A DNA stretch of 64,000 nucleotides from Ovis canadensis (taxonomy: Eukaryota > Chordata > Mammalia > Artiodactyla > Bovidae). Position 1 is the stretch's first letter; the number at the start of each line of letters is the position of its first letter. Below are positions 23,501 to 34,200 of the stretch, piece after piece. The position numbers were made by a program, and so were the translations under genes. The notes under the pieces were generated by a model. The model ran no database searches, was not told the DNA's origin, and worked only from the letters and a program-made list of their open reading frames with translations. The stretch is taken from positions 89,853,501-89,917,500 of the forward strand of contig NC_091251.1 in the NCBI RefSeq assembly GCF_042477335.2, written 5' to 3'.

Positions 23501-26500
23501 ACATCCACAACTGGGCATTGTTTTGCTGTGGCTCTGTCTCTTCATTCTTTCTGGTGTTATTTCTCTACTCTTTTCCAGTAGCATATTGGGCACCTACTGA
23601 CCTGGGAAGTTCATCTTTCAGTGTCCTATCTTTTTGCCTTTTCATACTGTTCATGGGGTTCTCAAGGCCAGAATACTTCAGTGGTTTGCCATTGCCTTCT
23701 CCAGTGGACCATGTTCTGTCAGACCTCTTCACCATGACCCATCCATCTTGGCCCTACAGGGCATGGCTCATAGTTTCACTGAGTTAGATAAGGCTGTGGT
23801 ACATGTGATCAGTTTGATTAGTTTCCTGTGATTGTATTAAGAGAAGGTATTTTATTCTTCAGAAGACTATACTGTTCTGCAGCTGCCCTTCTGAATCATT
23901 TCCACTTCTATCAGATCTTTCCCAGATTGTGTGTTTGCTGGTTTACACATACACTGGGGGTGAGAAAAGAAAGCATACCGCACACAGTGATTACCTTGGA
24001 GAGACTGAGAATCTCTGATGAGTCCTTCTCTTCACAGGTACCACAGCTCCCAGGATTTTCCTGGATCAAACCTTGTATCTCTTCCCCAAGTATTGTATAT
24101 ATTGGACTAAGAGACGTGGACCCTCCTGAACAGTAAGTTAATATGTTAGGGTTGAGTTTTGGTCCTGTCCTGGCCACTAATGTTCCATTTGATAGGTTAT
24201 TTCTGGACTTAACCTGTTGTAGGTCACTATAAAGACAAACCCCACTCCCACATCTGATTGAAAAACTCCTCTTTAGCTAAGGCTTTTTTCCTTTATATCT
24301 CACCAGTTTTATTTTAAAGAATTATGATATCCAGTATTTTTCCATGAGAGACATAGATCGACTTGGTATCCAGAAGGTCATGGAACAGACATTCGATCTG
24401 CTGATTGGCAAGTAAGTAACTACAATGGATGTCTACTTCTAGGTCCCAAAGAGAACAGGGCAGTAAACTTTGGCCTGTCTCTTAAGATAATGACCTTATA
24501 AAAGCAAAACGTACATATAAAAAAATTCAGATCAGAAAGGGAGACTGAAACTTCAGTCATGTTCTTCTGGGGCTGGGAGGGAAAACTGCTCGGTGAATTT
24601 CTCTTTAGCTCCAATTTTAATGCTTATCTTTCGAGAGGAGAAGCATTCATCATTCCAACTTTTCTCTTCTTCCCAGGCTCAACTATTGCATCATCTGAAA
24701 ATTTTATATTAAGCAAATCTTGGTGGTATAGAAAGATGACAGGTGAATGCTAATCAAATGCTAGTTAAGAACATTTTCCCAGTGCTGAGTCTTCATTTCT
24801 GGGTGATTAATTGCCACCTCGGTAATATACTGTTTCTTAAAGTGTTAAGAAGTATAAATAATTTACTACATAGGTGTTTACTATGTTACCTTCAACCATT
24901 TGGATGCCTGGGCTAAACTGAAGTTGGAATTGGGAGATGGTAAGATTGCAGTCATAAATTCAGAGCTGCGGTTCTACTGAGAGAGTAACTAACTGTAACC
25001 TAGACCAATCCAACTTCAACTAGAATTTGTCAGAACCCATGTCCTATGGAAGTGAGGAATTCCCTCTATTGACAGTTCTTAATGTAAGAGGCTCTAAAGC
25101 CCAGGGTAAATCAGAAATACAAACTGGAGTTAGTCTGAGGCACACAGAACTGAGGGCAAGACTGTGAAGTGGTGTGTAAGCACCTAACACAATAACTTTC
25201 AGAACAAATCTGGAAATCTGCTGTGTTAATAAAGTACTAGCATGAACAGCAGCAAAACCAAGGAGTTGTAGCTGTAGGAAGGACAAATAACCAAGTACAG
25301 CCCAAATGACTTTCTCTTGTTTTCCTCCTTTCAAGAAGACAAAGGCCAATCCATCTGAGTTTCGATATTGATGCATTTGATCCTACACTGGCTCCAGCCA
25401 CAGGAACCCCTGTTGTAGGGGGACTGACCTATCGAGAAGGCATGTATATTACTGAGGAAATACACAGTACAGGTAAGCAGTGATCAACCTGTTAATTACC
25501 TAAATAGATCTGCTGAAGCCTCTTGCCTGCCAGGGGATCTTTTCTAGTATTACATGTCACTGGAGACATTGTTTCTCTTTAAACTTCTATAGCTAAAAGC
25601 CATGTGGCCAGGCTAATTTAGAGGCATGTTTGGACCTGGCTGATAACAAAATACATTAGGGTAACACTGAGTAAAAAAAAAAAATATTATCCACTTAAAC
25701 ACTTAATAAACACAAGAATAAACTGCCAAATTGATGTAGTTCTTTGCATCTGAATTGTATAAAGGCAGATGAAGACTAAAAGGCAAGCCCAAATAGCTCT
25801 AATTTTAACCCTGACACTATGAGACTGGTTCACTGGGAGTTAAGAACATCAAGCTGAAGCTTCCCTTGAAGATATTTCAAAGCTGGACAATACCTTGTGC
25901 CCTTTCATAGAAGTCTTATACTAGAGCTTGTTTGCTAGGACCTGTAATATGGGGATACTGGAAGATGAATGGCTGACAGGAAGAGGAGTAAACTGCAAGC
26001 TAGGGGATCAAGAGTAGCTACAAGAGGGGAATTCCCTGGTGGACCAATGGTTAGGACTTACTTGGTGCTTTCACTGCAGTGGCTGGGTTCGATTCCTGAT
26101 TGGGGAACTAAGATCCCACAAGCTTCGTGGTGCAAAAAATTAGTAAAAATTTTTAGAAAAGAGTAGCTACAAGAGGTTACTGTCCCCAAACTCATACTCA
26201 TTTGCAAACACTTTCCATTTCTGTCAGAAAACTCTTGGTTTTAAGGCTACTTTAAATGACCTCTCATTATAAAATTTAAACAATTACTGAATGGTACTTC
26301 ATCAACTAGATAAAGCAGTTTGCTTAAATTAATCTACAAGGTGGCAGTAGTCTAGAAATATGGGTAGTATATGTTTTTAACAGTTTGTACCCTCCTGATT
26401 TACTTCTGGGCTATGCAAAAGGTCCACATTTAGTAGGTGGAAACGATACAGATGCGTGTGCAGGGACTGGTGGACACACCTGCTCACTGTAGTTCTGCAC

Positions 26501-27702
26501 GGTGCACTGAACTCCACATTGCTCCTAAGGGACGGCACACTGTGCGGATGTGCTAGCATTGAATGTACATGTACTAAAATATAATATCCATAAGTCAATA
26601 GGTATATCCATCCATGTATCCAGGCTTTATGGCCACCCTAAATACTCAGATACTTGTATACTCCAATCTAGTTTCTTCTAGTGACTCTTAAAGGAGGTAG
26701 ATTAACTTCATCCAGAATAACCAACTAAAGATAAACACCCCAGAAGTAGGGCATATATATGTTGATGGGGAGGGGCAGAGGGCAGGCCTAGATAGGTTCT
26801 TTTATGCTCTAATCTTCCCGCCTCAAACCCTTTGGCACAAGTACCCAGACCCTTACAGAAGGTAACTGGAGTTCAAACTAAATATGACCAAGTGCAAGAT
26901 ACTGCATCAGTCTGAAGGGAGACCTAAGAACTGTGTCATACATGGAGTCTGTCCTCAGAGTTCAAACTTGCAGGGGTGAGAGTAAGATATGCAGTAACAG
27001 CTATACTTTAGGACACATGGTGCCTTAAAAGTTACACAGCGCCAGAGTTCAGAAGTGGGAATAGAGTGCTGGCTAGTGAGACGTGAGAGATTTCATCACA
27101 CAGCTACAGGCAGGCATCTGGCAGGTCCCTAGAAATACTGGAAATGATACATTTTCCCAACTAGACTGGAAACTCCTACTGCCACCCCTGCTTACCCCTC
27201 ACCCCGGCCTTGCTCATCCTAACCAGAAAGCCTGTCAAGTCATGCCTGTTATGTTATTAAACAGGGATAACTGACTTAATTACTTTAAAGGTTTCTTTCA
27301 ATCCTACTCCGGCATTACCAGTGTTTCTAACTTAAATTCATGCCCAAGAGGATGAGGTGTAAGGGCCTTCCTGACAGTGGGTAATTTTCTAGTAGAAAAT
27401 GACCCTTTCACCTTGGTGTGTTCTACCCAGGTGGGACGACCCTCACTGAAAGAAGCAGCTAGGAAGTTTTCTTTTTGTCCTGCTTTGTGTTTTCAGGGTT
27501 GCTCTCGGCCCTGGATCTCGTTGAAGTCAATCCTCGGTTGGCTGTGTCAGAAGAGGAGGCCAAGGCTACAGCCAGCCTGGCAGTGGATGTCATTGCTTCG
27601 AGTTTCGGGCAGACGAGGGAGGGAGGGCATGTTGTCTACGACCAACTTCCTACTCCCAGCTCACCAGATGAATCAGAGAGTGAAGAACGTGTAAGAATTT
27701 AG
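17332..27702 (+). CDS. ARG2: ARG2, arginase 2 (mitochondrial): coding span of exons 3-8, 5' part outside window
   Basis: Arginase 2 hydrolyses L-arginine to ornithine and urea in mitochondria, using a binuclear manganese centre. Six exons (17332-17509, 19879-20038, 24038-24132, 24307-24411, 25336-25472, 27497-27702) join in frame to 293 residues ending VRI. These correspond exactly to residues 62-354 of the 354-residue human enzyme. The manganese ligands are all present by family numbering: His120 in GGDHS (split across exons 3/4), Asp143, His145 and Asp147 in DAHAD, and Asp251/Asp253 in SFDIDAFDP. Every intron is GT-AG. The mitochondrial presequence and the first conserved block belong to exons 1-2, which I looked for in 1-17331 and did not find, so they should lie upstream. 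No frameshift or stop interrupts the exons, so the gene looks functional. It converges on VTI1B. Confidence 0.97.
17510..19878 (+). other. ARG2 intron 3
   Basis: Besides MIR-like remnants near 18.2 and 18.9 kb, it holds an AT-rich stretch at 18725-18780 built of repeated gaatttgaatatt units. No other features are seen. Confidence 0.6.
18180..18330 (-). mobile_element. MIR SINE
   Basis: The MIR-like pattern (cagtcctcaaaaccatgcca, gggacagaggctgaataaca) lies in ARG2 intron 3. A second partial MIR is at about 18830-18960. Orientation is my best reading. Confidence 0.55.
19879..20038 (+). CDS. ARG2: ARG2 exon 4
   Basis: 160 bp between acceptor ctttgcag and donor aag|gtctgt. It encodes [10 protein letters not shown] through LRELQDK and carries the [11 protein letters not shown] manganese-binding signature. 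The donor matches consensus poorly after GT (CTGT rather than RAGT), but the next exon continues exactly in frame with the family sequence. Confidence 0.95.
20698..23828 (-). mobile_element. BovB LINE, nearly full length, copy F
   Basis: About 3.1 kb in reverse orientation, inside ARG2 intron 4. Besides RT fragments with [10 protein letters not shown] (21275-21565), it retains endonuclease sequence near 23047-23250 ([14 protein letters not shown]) and 5' sequence up to about 23.83 kb. Many frameshifts make it inactive. Confidence 0.9.
24038..24132 (+). CDS. ARG2: ARG2 exon 5
   Basis: 95 bp between ttcacag and ca|gtaagt. It encodes VPQLPGFSW through DVDPPE plus two bases of His. The frame matches exons 4 and 6. 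Confidence 0.95.
24307..24411 (+). CDS. ARG2: ARG2 exon 6
   Basis: 105 bp between caccag and aa|gtaagt. It encodes [20 protein letters not shown] and then the LLIGK segment. It lies only 174 bp downstream of exon 5, one of the shortest introns in the window. Confidence 0.95.
25336..25472 (+). CDS. ARG2: ARG2 exon 7
   Basis: 137 bp between tttcaag and aca g|gtaagc. It encodes [16 protein letters not shown], which carries the remaining two manganese-ligand aspartates, then the [15 protein letters not shown] substrate loop. Confidence 0.95.
25473..27496 (+). other. ARG2 intron 7
   Basis: Contains one CHR SINE (26028-26159); the rest shows nothing recognisable. Intron 6 (24412-25335) is also featureless. 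Confidence 0.6.
26028..26159 (+). mobile_element. CHR-type tRNA-derived SINE
   Basis: gaattccctggtggaccaat head with a gggttcgattcctg B-box-like stretch. A perfect 17-bp duplication agagtagctacaagagg (26011-26027, 26160-26176) flanks it. It lies in ARG2 intron 7. Confidence 0.88.
27497..27702 (+). CDS. ARG2: ARG2 exon 8, terminal coding exon with stop
   Basis: 206 bp from acceptor gttttcag to TAG at 27700-27702. It encodes [12 protein letters not shown] through the C-terminal [11 protein letters not shown]. Length and end agree with the family. Confidence 0.95.
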
Positions 27703-27937
27703 GGAATACTGTTTGTTGACACATGTCACAGTGGGCATTCCAGAGCCGTGAGGCGTTTGCGGTGACAGAAACTGAATGATCATCTGGGTCAATACTGCCT
27801 TAATGAGAACATTTGTGCATTCTTACAATTGTAAAGTTTCCTTCCCTTTCATTTTGGTGACCGATAATAGTACTGTACATGTATTTGTTTTTTGACGCTC
27901 ACAGGGTATTAATATGTTGGAGCACTGTGTAAACTTA

Positions 27938-28164
27938 AAGAAGTCATAAAGGACATTTATTACCTTGGTATATCATACTGGTCTTATTACTGTTCCTTCA
28001 CATTTCAGTGGTCTTCCGTCTTCCTCCCTCCACCCACAGTCTGGCTACACAGTGCCTTCTTGAACCGCTAGTTCACAGCAGCAATAAGATTTTTTTCCAC
28101 ACCTCTAACGCCATTCATTCACTGAGTGACAGTTCTGGTCCACAAACCCTTCCCTACAGGAGGT
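27938..28164 (-). other. VTI1B: VTI1B 3' UTR (approximate end)
   Basis: The first canonical reverse-strand AATAAA after the VTI1B stop is the complement of 27956-27961, giving a short 3' UTR of about 0.2 kb. It lies wholly inside the predicted ARG2 3' UTR, so the two messages would be complementary over roughly 270 bases. The end point is inferred. Confidence 0.5.
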
Positions 28165-28261
28165 TTAATGCCTGCGAAAGAATTTGTAATAAACCAGGCC
28201 TCCCAGAATGGCTAGCTCCAGTAAGATGACGATGGAAAGTAGCAGCTTGTTGGTTGTCACT
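28165..28261 (-). CDS. VTI1B: VTI1B exon 6 (transmembrane anchor and stop)
   Basis: 97 bp from acceptor tttgtag to TAA (complement of 28165-28167). It encodes VTTNKLLLS, the hydrophobic anchor and FFRRH. Human has FRSH at the end as I recall it. The opposite strand of this exon contains the candidate ARG2 polyadenylation signal. Confidence 0.95.
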
Positions 28262-31200
28262 CTACAAAGAGAAGCAAAGTGGGATGTAGTCAGAACTCTG
28301 GGTAACCTTATTTCTTTCCATTCTTAATACTGAGGAGTTTGACCTAGGGCCAAGGCAGGATACTGTGAGGCAGACTGAATTTTTGTTTGATCATGTAGCC
28401 ACTTAGTAACCTGTAAATAATTACTACTATCTACCTCACAAAAATATTGAAAAATGGGGCAATAAGGTACCAAAACATACAAATGTTTTTTTTCTAAAAT
28501 GTCTTCAAATAGTAATTAGTACTTCACTTTAAAAGTACTTTTTCTATGATGGGCTAATTAGAAAAATATTAAATGTACATGTGAAAAAGTATACCATATT
28601 TTAAATCAGTTGAATCAGATTTCAAAGTAGAAGTTCACTACCTAACACATCTACAGCTGTGAGGACACATTAGGAGAAGGGGTGGCGGGAGACTCCAGGG
28701 TCCAAGTCCAGCTTGGGTACAAGGAGGTGGTCCTGCTTTAGGATGAGTAACTAGAAGCTGGGAATGCCTTTCAATGTCTTCTCAAACTTCTTGCCTTTCT
28801 TTCTCTATAAAGGTAGAAATTTTTCTGACACTCCTATATTCTTTAACACAAAGAATCGAAATCGGACATTTCTTCCTGCTCCACAAGGAACTTACCACTG
28901 TTTTGGAAAATCTCATTCTCTTGCTAGTTCCATAACTTGGTTATAGTCTCACTCATACTACCTACACCGACTCACGCCCCAAATTCAGCCTCAGTGCCAA
29001 TACTTCCCTTCTGCCCATGGCTCTGCTGCTGTCAGCACTTACCTAGACGGTTTTTTCTCAAGTCAGCTCCTTGCTAACAAGACAGAACTCCCAAATAAGG
29101 GCTGACTCCCATAAAGGGCAAGCAGAGCCAAAATCAAGTACGAAGCCATAGCAGTGAAAAGTTTTCTAATTAAGTTTTTACAAATTTATTTCCAGGAATG
29201 CTCTGTTCCCATGTGCTCTCTTCTTTAAGGAATGTAAACTAGGATAAAAAGTCCTTCCAGTAGACCAGTTTTCCATGGCTCCAAATCATACCAGCATATA
29301 TACTTCCAAAAATGGATTTTTTTCCTGGGATACTTAACTATGTGATACTCTTTATTTCTTCTGTTTTATCAGTACCTTTGCAAGTCACAGTTTAAAGCTT
29401 TGACATTCTCAGCCGAAAGATTAGAATTAAGAGAAATTAATTCTGGGACTAATTTTTAAAACTTACTTTCTGGACATTGAGCGGAGAATCTTCCGACTTT
29501 TGCTCAAGTTTTCACTTGTATTTACCAGCTGAGAAGAGAAAATAGCAATTATTTCCCTCTTCTTACAGAAGTACACACTGTAGAACTGAACCTGAGTAAA
29601 TTGACGGGTGTTAAAGGGTTTATGTTGAAAAACTCCCAGAAATCAAATCAATTTAAATGATGGCCTCTGTAAATAGAAGAAACTGGAAAGGACAAGATAC
29701 TCTAATACTTATCAATAAGGCCTAGGAATGATTGTATCCCAAGGCTGCTGTGAGGAGACCTCTGGGACTGAGGGACCTCTAATCCTTCACTGTGGCTACA
29801 CAAAACAAAGTCTTCAAGTGTACCTTGCCAGTAACCGAAGTAACTCTGAGCAACTTAAGATGTGAATTTCATCAGCCAAACTCCAGGAGAGCCTCCTGAG
29901 TTAATGTTTGTTTTTATAGGCTGGTGGATTACCACTTTTGAGATCTGGTTCTTTTTCCTTTTTTCTTTACCCTTTTAAGAGATACTTACATTGAATTATG
30001 AAAGGAATTAATCTTTTTTTTAAAAGCCTTTTTTTCCCCCTTTTTGTTGCCTGTTACTAACCTATATAGCTGGAGGATATTTCAACAGATGCCACCTGCC
30101 ATCTGTTCCTGTTCACCAGTGGCCTTGGTTAAGTTGATCTCTCAGCTCATTCCTCAGCTTTTAAATTCAACTAATCCATCTAGTAAGTTCAAAAGTAAAA
30201 ACAAATAAACCATGCAATCTGCAAACAAGCTGCTTTCTCTGCAGCTTACTTGAATTCAGTACTTTACTGTGAATTTTCACTGAGGAGGGTGATACCTGAC
30301 TTGATTTTAAGAGTGGAGAATTATGGCTACTAACATGGGAAAATAACAGCTCAGTGTGGGGATTTGAGATGACCTTCTCATATCTAAGTCTTGCCCACAG
30401 TATCTGTGTTTCGTTTATCTGCCTCATGCTCCTAATACAGCATTCCACTGGCAGTTTTTAAAATTCCTTTGCAGATGGTACAGAAAGGAAGAAATAAGTT
30501 GTTTTTCAGAGCCTCTTAGAGTGATAGTAGATAGAGGCCACAATATAGTCATCATTTGGCCTAAGGATTTTGTTTTCTCACAGTGATCTCCCTTAGTGTG
30601 TAGCAGTAGTGGTGTTAGTTGCTCAGTCATATCTGACTCTGTGACCCCATGGACTGTAGCCCGCCACGTCCTCTGTCCATGGGACTTCCTAGGCAAGAAT
30701 ACTGGAGTGGGTTGCTGTTTCCTACTCCAGGGGATCTTCTCGACCCAGGGATCGAACCTCTGTCTCCTGTGTCTCCTACACTGCAGGCGCATTCTTTACC
30801 ACTGAGCCATCAGGGAAGCCCATGATCTCCCTTACCTTAGGTTAAGAAGAGTCCAGGATTAAACCTCTTTAAATTGTCGGTAGTACTATTTTATGACATG
30901 TGGAAAATAGCTTTGGCTCTAAATGACAGGAAAGCTAGAATCTTTTAAAGCAAATGTTGGCTTTCATAAGAATAGCAGGTGTTCTACTAGACGTGTGAGA
31001 GACAGAAATTTAGTTCATAATACAGGACCTAATAAAAGGATGGTATGGCTACAATGCTATTTGACAATCTTCAATAAATGCAGAAACTGGGTTTTATGCA
31101 ATCTCACTCCCCCTGCCCAATGACCTCTAAATCTTACAAGTAAAATTACTTCCAAGGGATATGTTTTAGTCAAGCAAATTACGAACAGAGAAAGCATAAG

Positions 31201-34200
31201 AACCTAAAAAATCATACCCTGAATTTGGAACTGTGGTAGCTTCTGACAGCATCAGGGTGTAGTGGGCCCACCTACTTTCCCCATTTTTGCCCCTCTCCCT
31301 ATCCACCCAGACTTACTCTATTCTTGGTACGTTCCAATTGGTCACGTTGCTCCCCCAGCTCTTCTATGATTTCTGAGCCAATCTGGTCAGTCTCTGCGGC
31401 AATACGATGAGAACGCTCAATACTCTGGGTGGCCCGGTTCAGGCTGTCAGTGCCTTGCAGAAGCAATGCCCTTTGAGACTGTAGCCGATTCTGACAGGAG
31501 TATGGAAGGGAATTGTTAGACTTCTTCCATTATAAATGAATTTATAAGAAGGGATATAATGTGTAGTAATTTTCATTACTTGTAAGACAATCAAAGATGC
31601 TAATGAATCAGACTACAAGAGAACCTGGGGTTCAATCTAGGATCACAATACCTCCCAGTCCACTGCTTGTTACATGTAAGTGAGGCAAGGAAAGGATTCA
31701 ATACACCAGAGCATCTTCCTTGTGCTCCTGATGAATCTGAACTGACTCATGTGCTTCCTGGACTAACAACTTCTGAGAGGCAATGGCCCAGATCTGGGAT
31801 GCAGGAGCTACCTGAAAATGCATACATCCTATCATTTTGATAGGGTAAACCAACTAAACTCTACCACCTTAGAGATAGTGTAATTCACTGAAAGTTCCCA
31901 CTGATTGGTACTGAGTGACCACAGAATAAGCTATTCGTGTTTAGCACACACAGAAATCACTTAAAAGTGTGAAAGACTACTCCTCTCTGGAAAAAAGTAG
32001 CTACACTCTTGGTAAGCATCCAAAGAATTTCGCCTCAGGCCAAACACAGAAGACAAATACTGAAGTTGTTACACTGGTGATTTACTCTCAGGGGAGGTAG
32101 TATCTGGGGCCAAGTAAGCGCCCTATTTCTGAAACTCCACCAAAGTATTATTCCACCTATTCCTAAGCACAGGAGGCATGAGGACCGAAGCAGCCTTTGT
32201 CAGGCCAGAAATAACTACTGACAGAAATGGAGGCAGCTCTAAGTCCTCAGCTCTTCAGAGCACACGTGCGTACAAACTCTGGAAAAGGGGTCAGCTCACA
32301 AGGCCTGTTACTGAGCAGGTGACCATTAGCACTCGATACCACCAGTAAGAAGCTGAAAAGATGTGTTTCCAGATCAGAAGCAACAAGAAGGTTTTTTCAC
32401 TTCATATACAGCATACAGACGAGTGAGTGAGGAAACCACTGAATAAGGCTGAAATGAACCCCAGTTTACACTGGCTTAAAAGCAGCAGGAAAACAGCATT
32501 TTTAAACATAAAAGATGAGGATTTTCAACTGAGTGGGCTTAAGAAAGAGCAGGGAGAGACAGTAAGGTCACATGAATCAACCCCAGATTTGGAACAGTAA
32601 TTCTACTGAAAGTACTTTATATACCTATATTGTTTTTATAATTTCTGAAACTAATAATTTTAAAGCAAAATTATTGCTTGGAATTATCTTCCCCCCTTTT
32701 GTTTTTGGGGCTTTTTGGGTCACAGATGACCAAAGTCACTGTACACCTTTCATCTCACTTTTAACAAGCGCTACTTGCCTGCATTTTCCCACTCTCCTTT
32801 GAAAATTTTACATCATTCTCAAGTACTCTAGTTTTCACATCAGGAATGTCAGGCCACTATCATTTGAATATCTCTTAAGCCATATTTAGGAGGGTGCTTC
32901 ACGAAACAGGATTTGTTTAATCAGCCTTTCTACATCCATACAGTCTGCACTAGTGGGCCCCCTTCCACTTCTCTCCCACATTACCAGCCAGGCCATTTCT
33001 ACTTTGTGCTGTGGAATATAGTCCCAAATGTAACACATGAAATTTAACCTTTGTGAAGCTTTTCTCCTTTACCTACCTAGCTTCTTTAGACAGTTTGAGA
33101 ATATACATTTTCAATTTAGTAGTCTAATTTTATAAATGAGAACACTGGAGGCTAGAGAGGCAGCCTGGCTCACTTTCTATTATGATGAAGTAAGGCGTCA
33201 GCCCCCTTTTTGGGAAGCATCCTGCTTTCTCTACTGTATCTGGGCTATTGGGCCATCTTGGTACAAATAACAATGCTCTGATAAGTTAAAATCTTAACTG
33301 AACTCTGGGGGGATATGTGAGAAAGAAACTGGATTGGTGAATCAGACTAGAGTCCAGGTATAATATGAAGAGGTAACACTTGTTTATCACCACTACCCAT
33401 CAAGCACTGTTTTATACATAAAGGATACAAAAAAATCTAAACAGGTAAATTGCTTGGAATGATCTGCATTAAATTCAGTAGAAGCAGGCACCCAAGGGGA
33501 GAAGGGAAATTGGATGCAAGAAAGAAGAGGGAAAAAACCAGGCGTACTTGTGGAGTACTTGAACTGTACTCCACAATTTGGTTAATCATTGTGCCACAGA
33601 CCCACAGGACAAAGATGGCTAAAACTCACCATATGCTCGTTCTCCACAGCGTATGTGCCATATTTCATGTCTCCTCGGGCCCCAGGAGTGGCTGTCAAAG
33701 GCGTACTTCTCACTTCCCGATGGAGTTTGGCAAGGTCCTTCCGGTAGGTTCGCAGCTTAGACATCATAGGGTTACGAAAAGATAGGGGTGCATAACGCAG
33801 TTCCTCTTCCATCTCTGCCAGCTAGGAAGGCAGAAAGCAGTGAGTAGACGGCCTGCTTCTATTCTCTCTCATATGGGTAATATGTCTAGTTTGGACTAAT
33901 CAAACCACAAGCAATCCTAAATAAATACTCAACATGTGGCCCAGGAGGGGAAGGACCACACGTGACACCTTTACTTCATTACTGAGTGCTTGGTGCAGTG
34001 CCCAGCAGGCACAGAACAGGTCTTCAAAAGGTATGTGATGAATGAGTGAGAAAACTAACAAGTAGCTTATAGCTACTTATAGCTTATTAAACATTTTGAC
34101 ATGTATTCTCTCACAACAGATCAAAACGGTAGGAAATACTTTTACTTCATATATGAGACTTGAAGAAACCTGTTCAAGATTACATAAATCAGGATTCCAG

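Larger units (their letters stand above)
27703..28215 (+). other. ARG2: ARG2 3' UTR (approximate end)
   Basis: About 0.5 kb runs from the ARG2 stop to the first canonical AATAAA on the plus strand at 28188-28193. A T/GT-rich stretch typical of a downstream element follows at about 28242-28260. The predicted transcript end therefore lies inside the reverse-strand coding exon 6 of VTI1B. The exact cleavage site is inferred. Confidence 0.6.

Noticed and set aside
26028..26159. tRNA gene from A/B-box-like motifs
   Set aside because: The tRNA-like stretch is the head of a CHR SINE with tail and target duplication. The same reasoning applies to all Bov-tA heads in the window.
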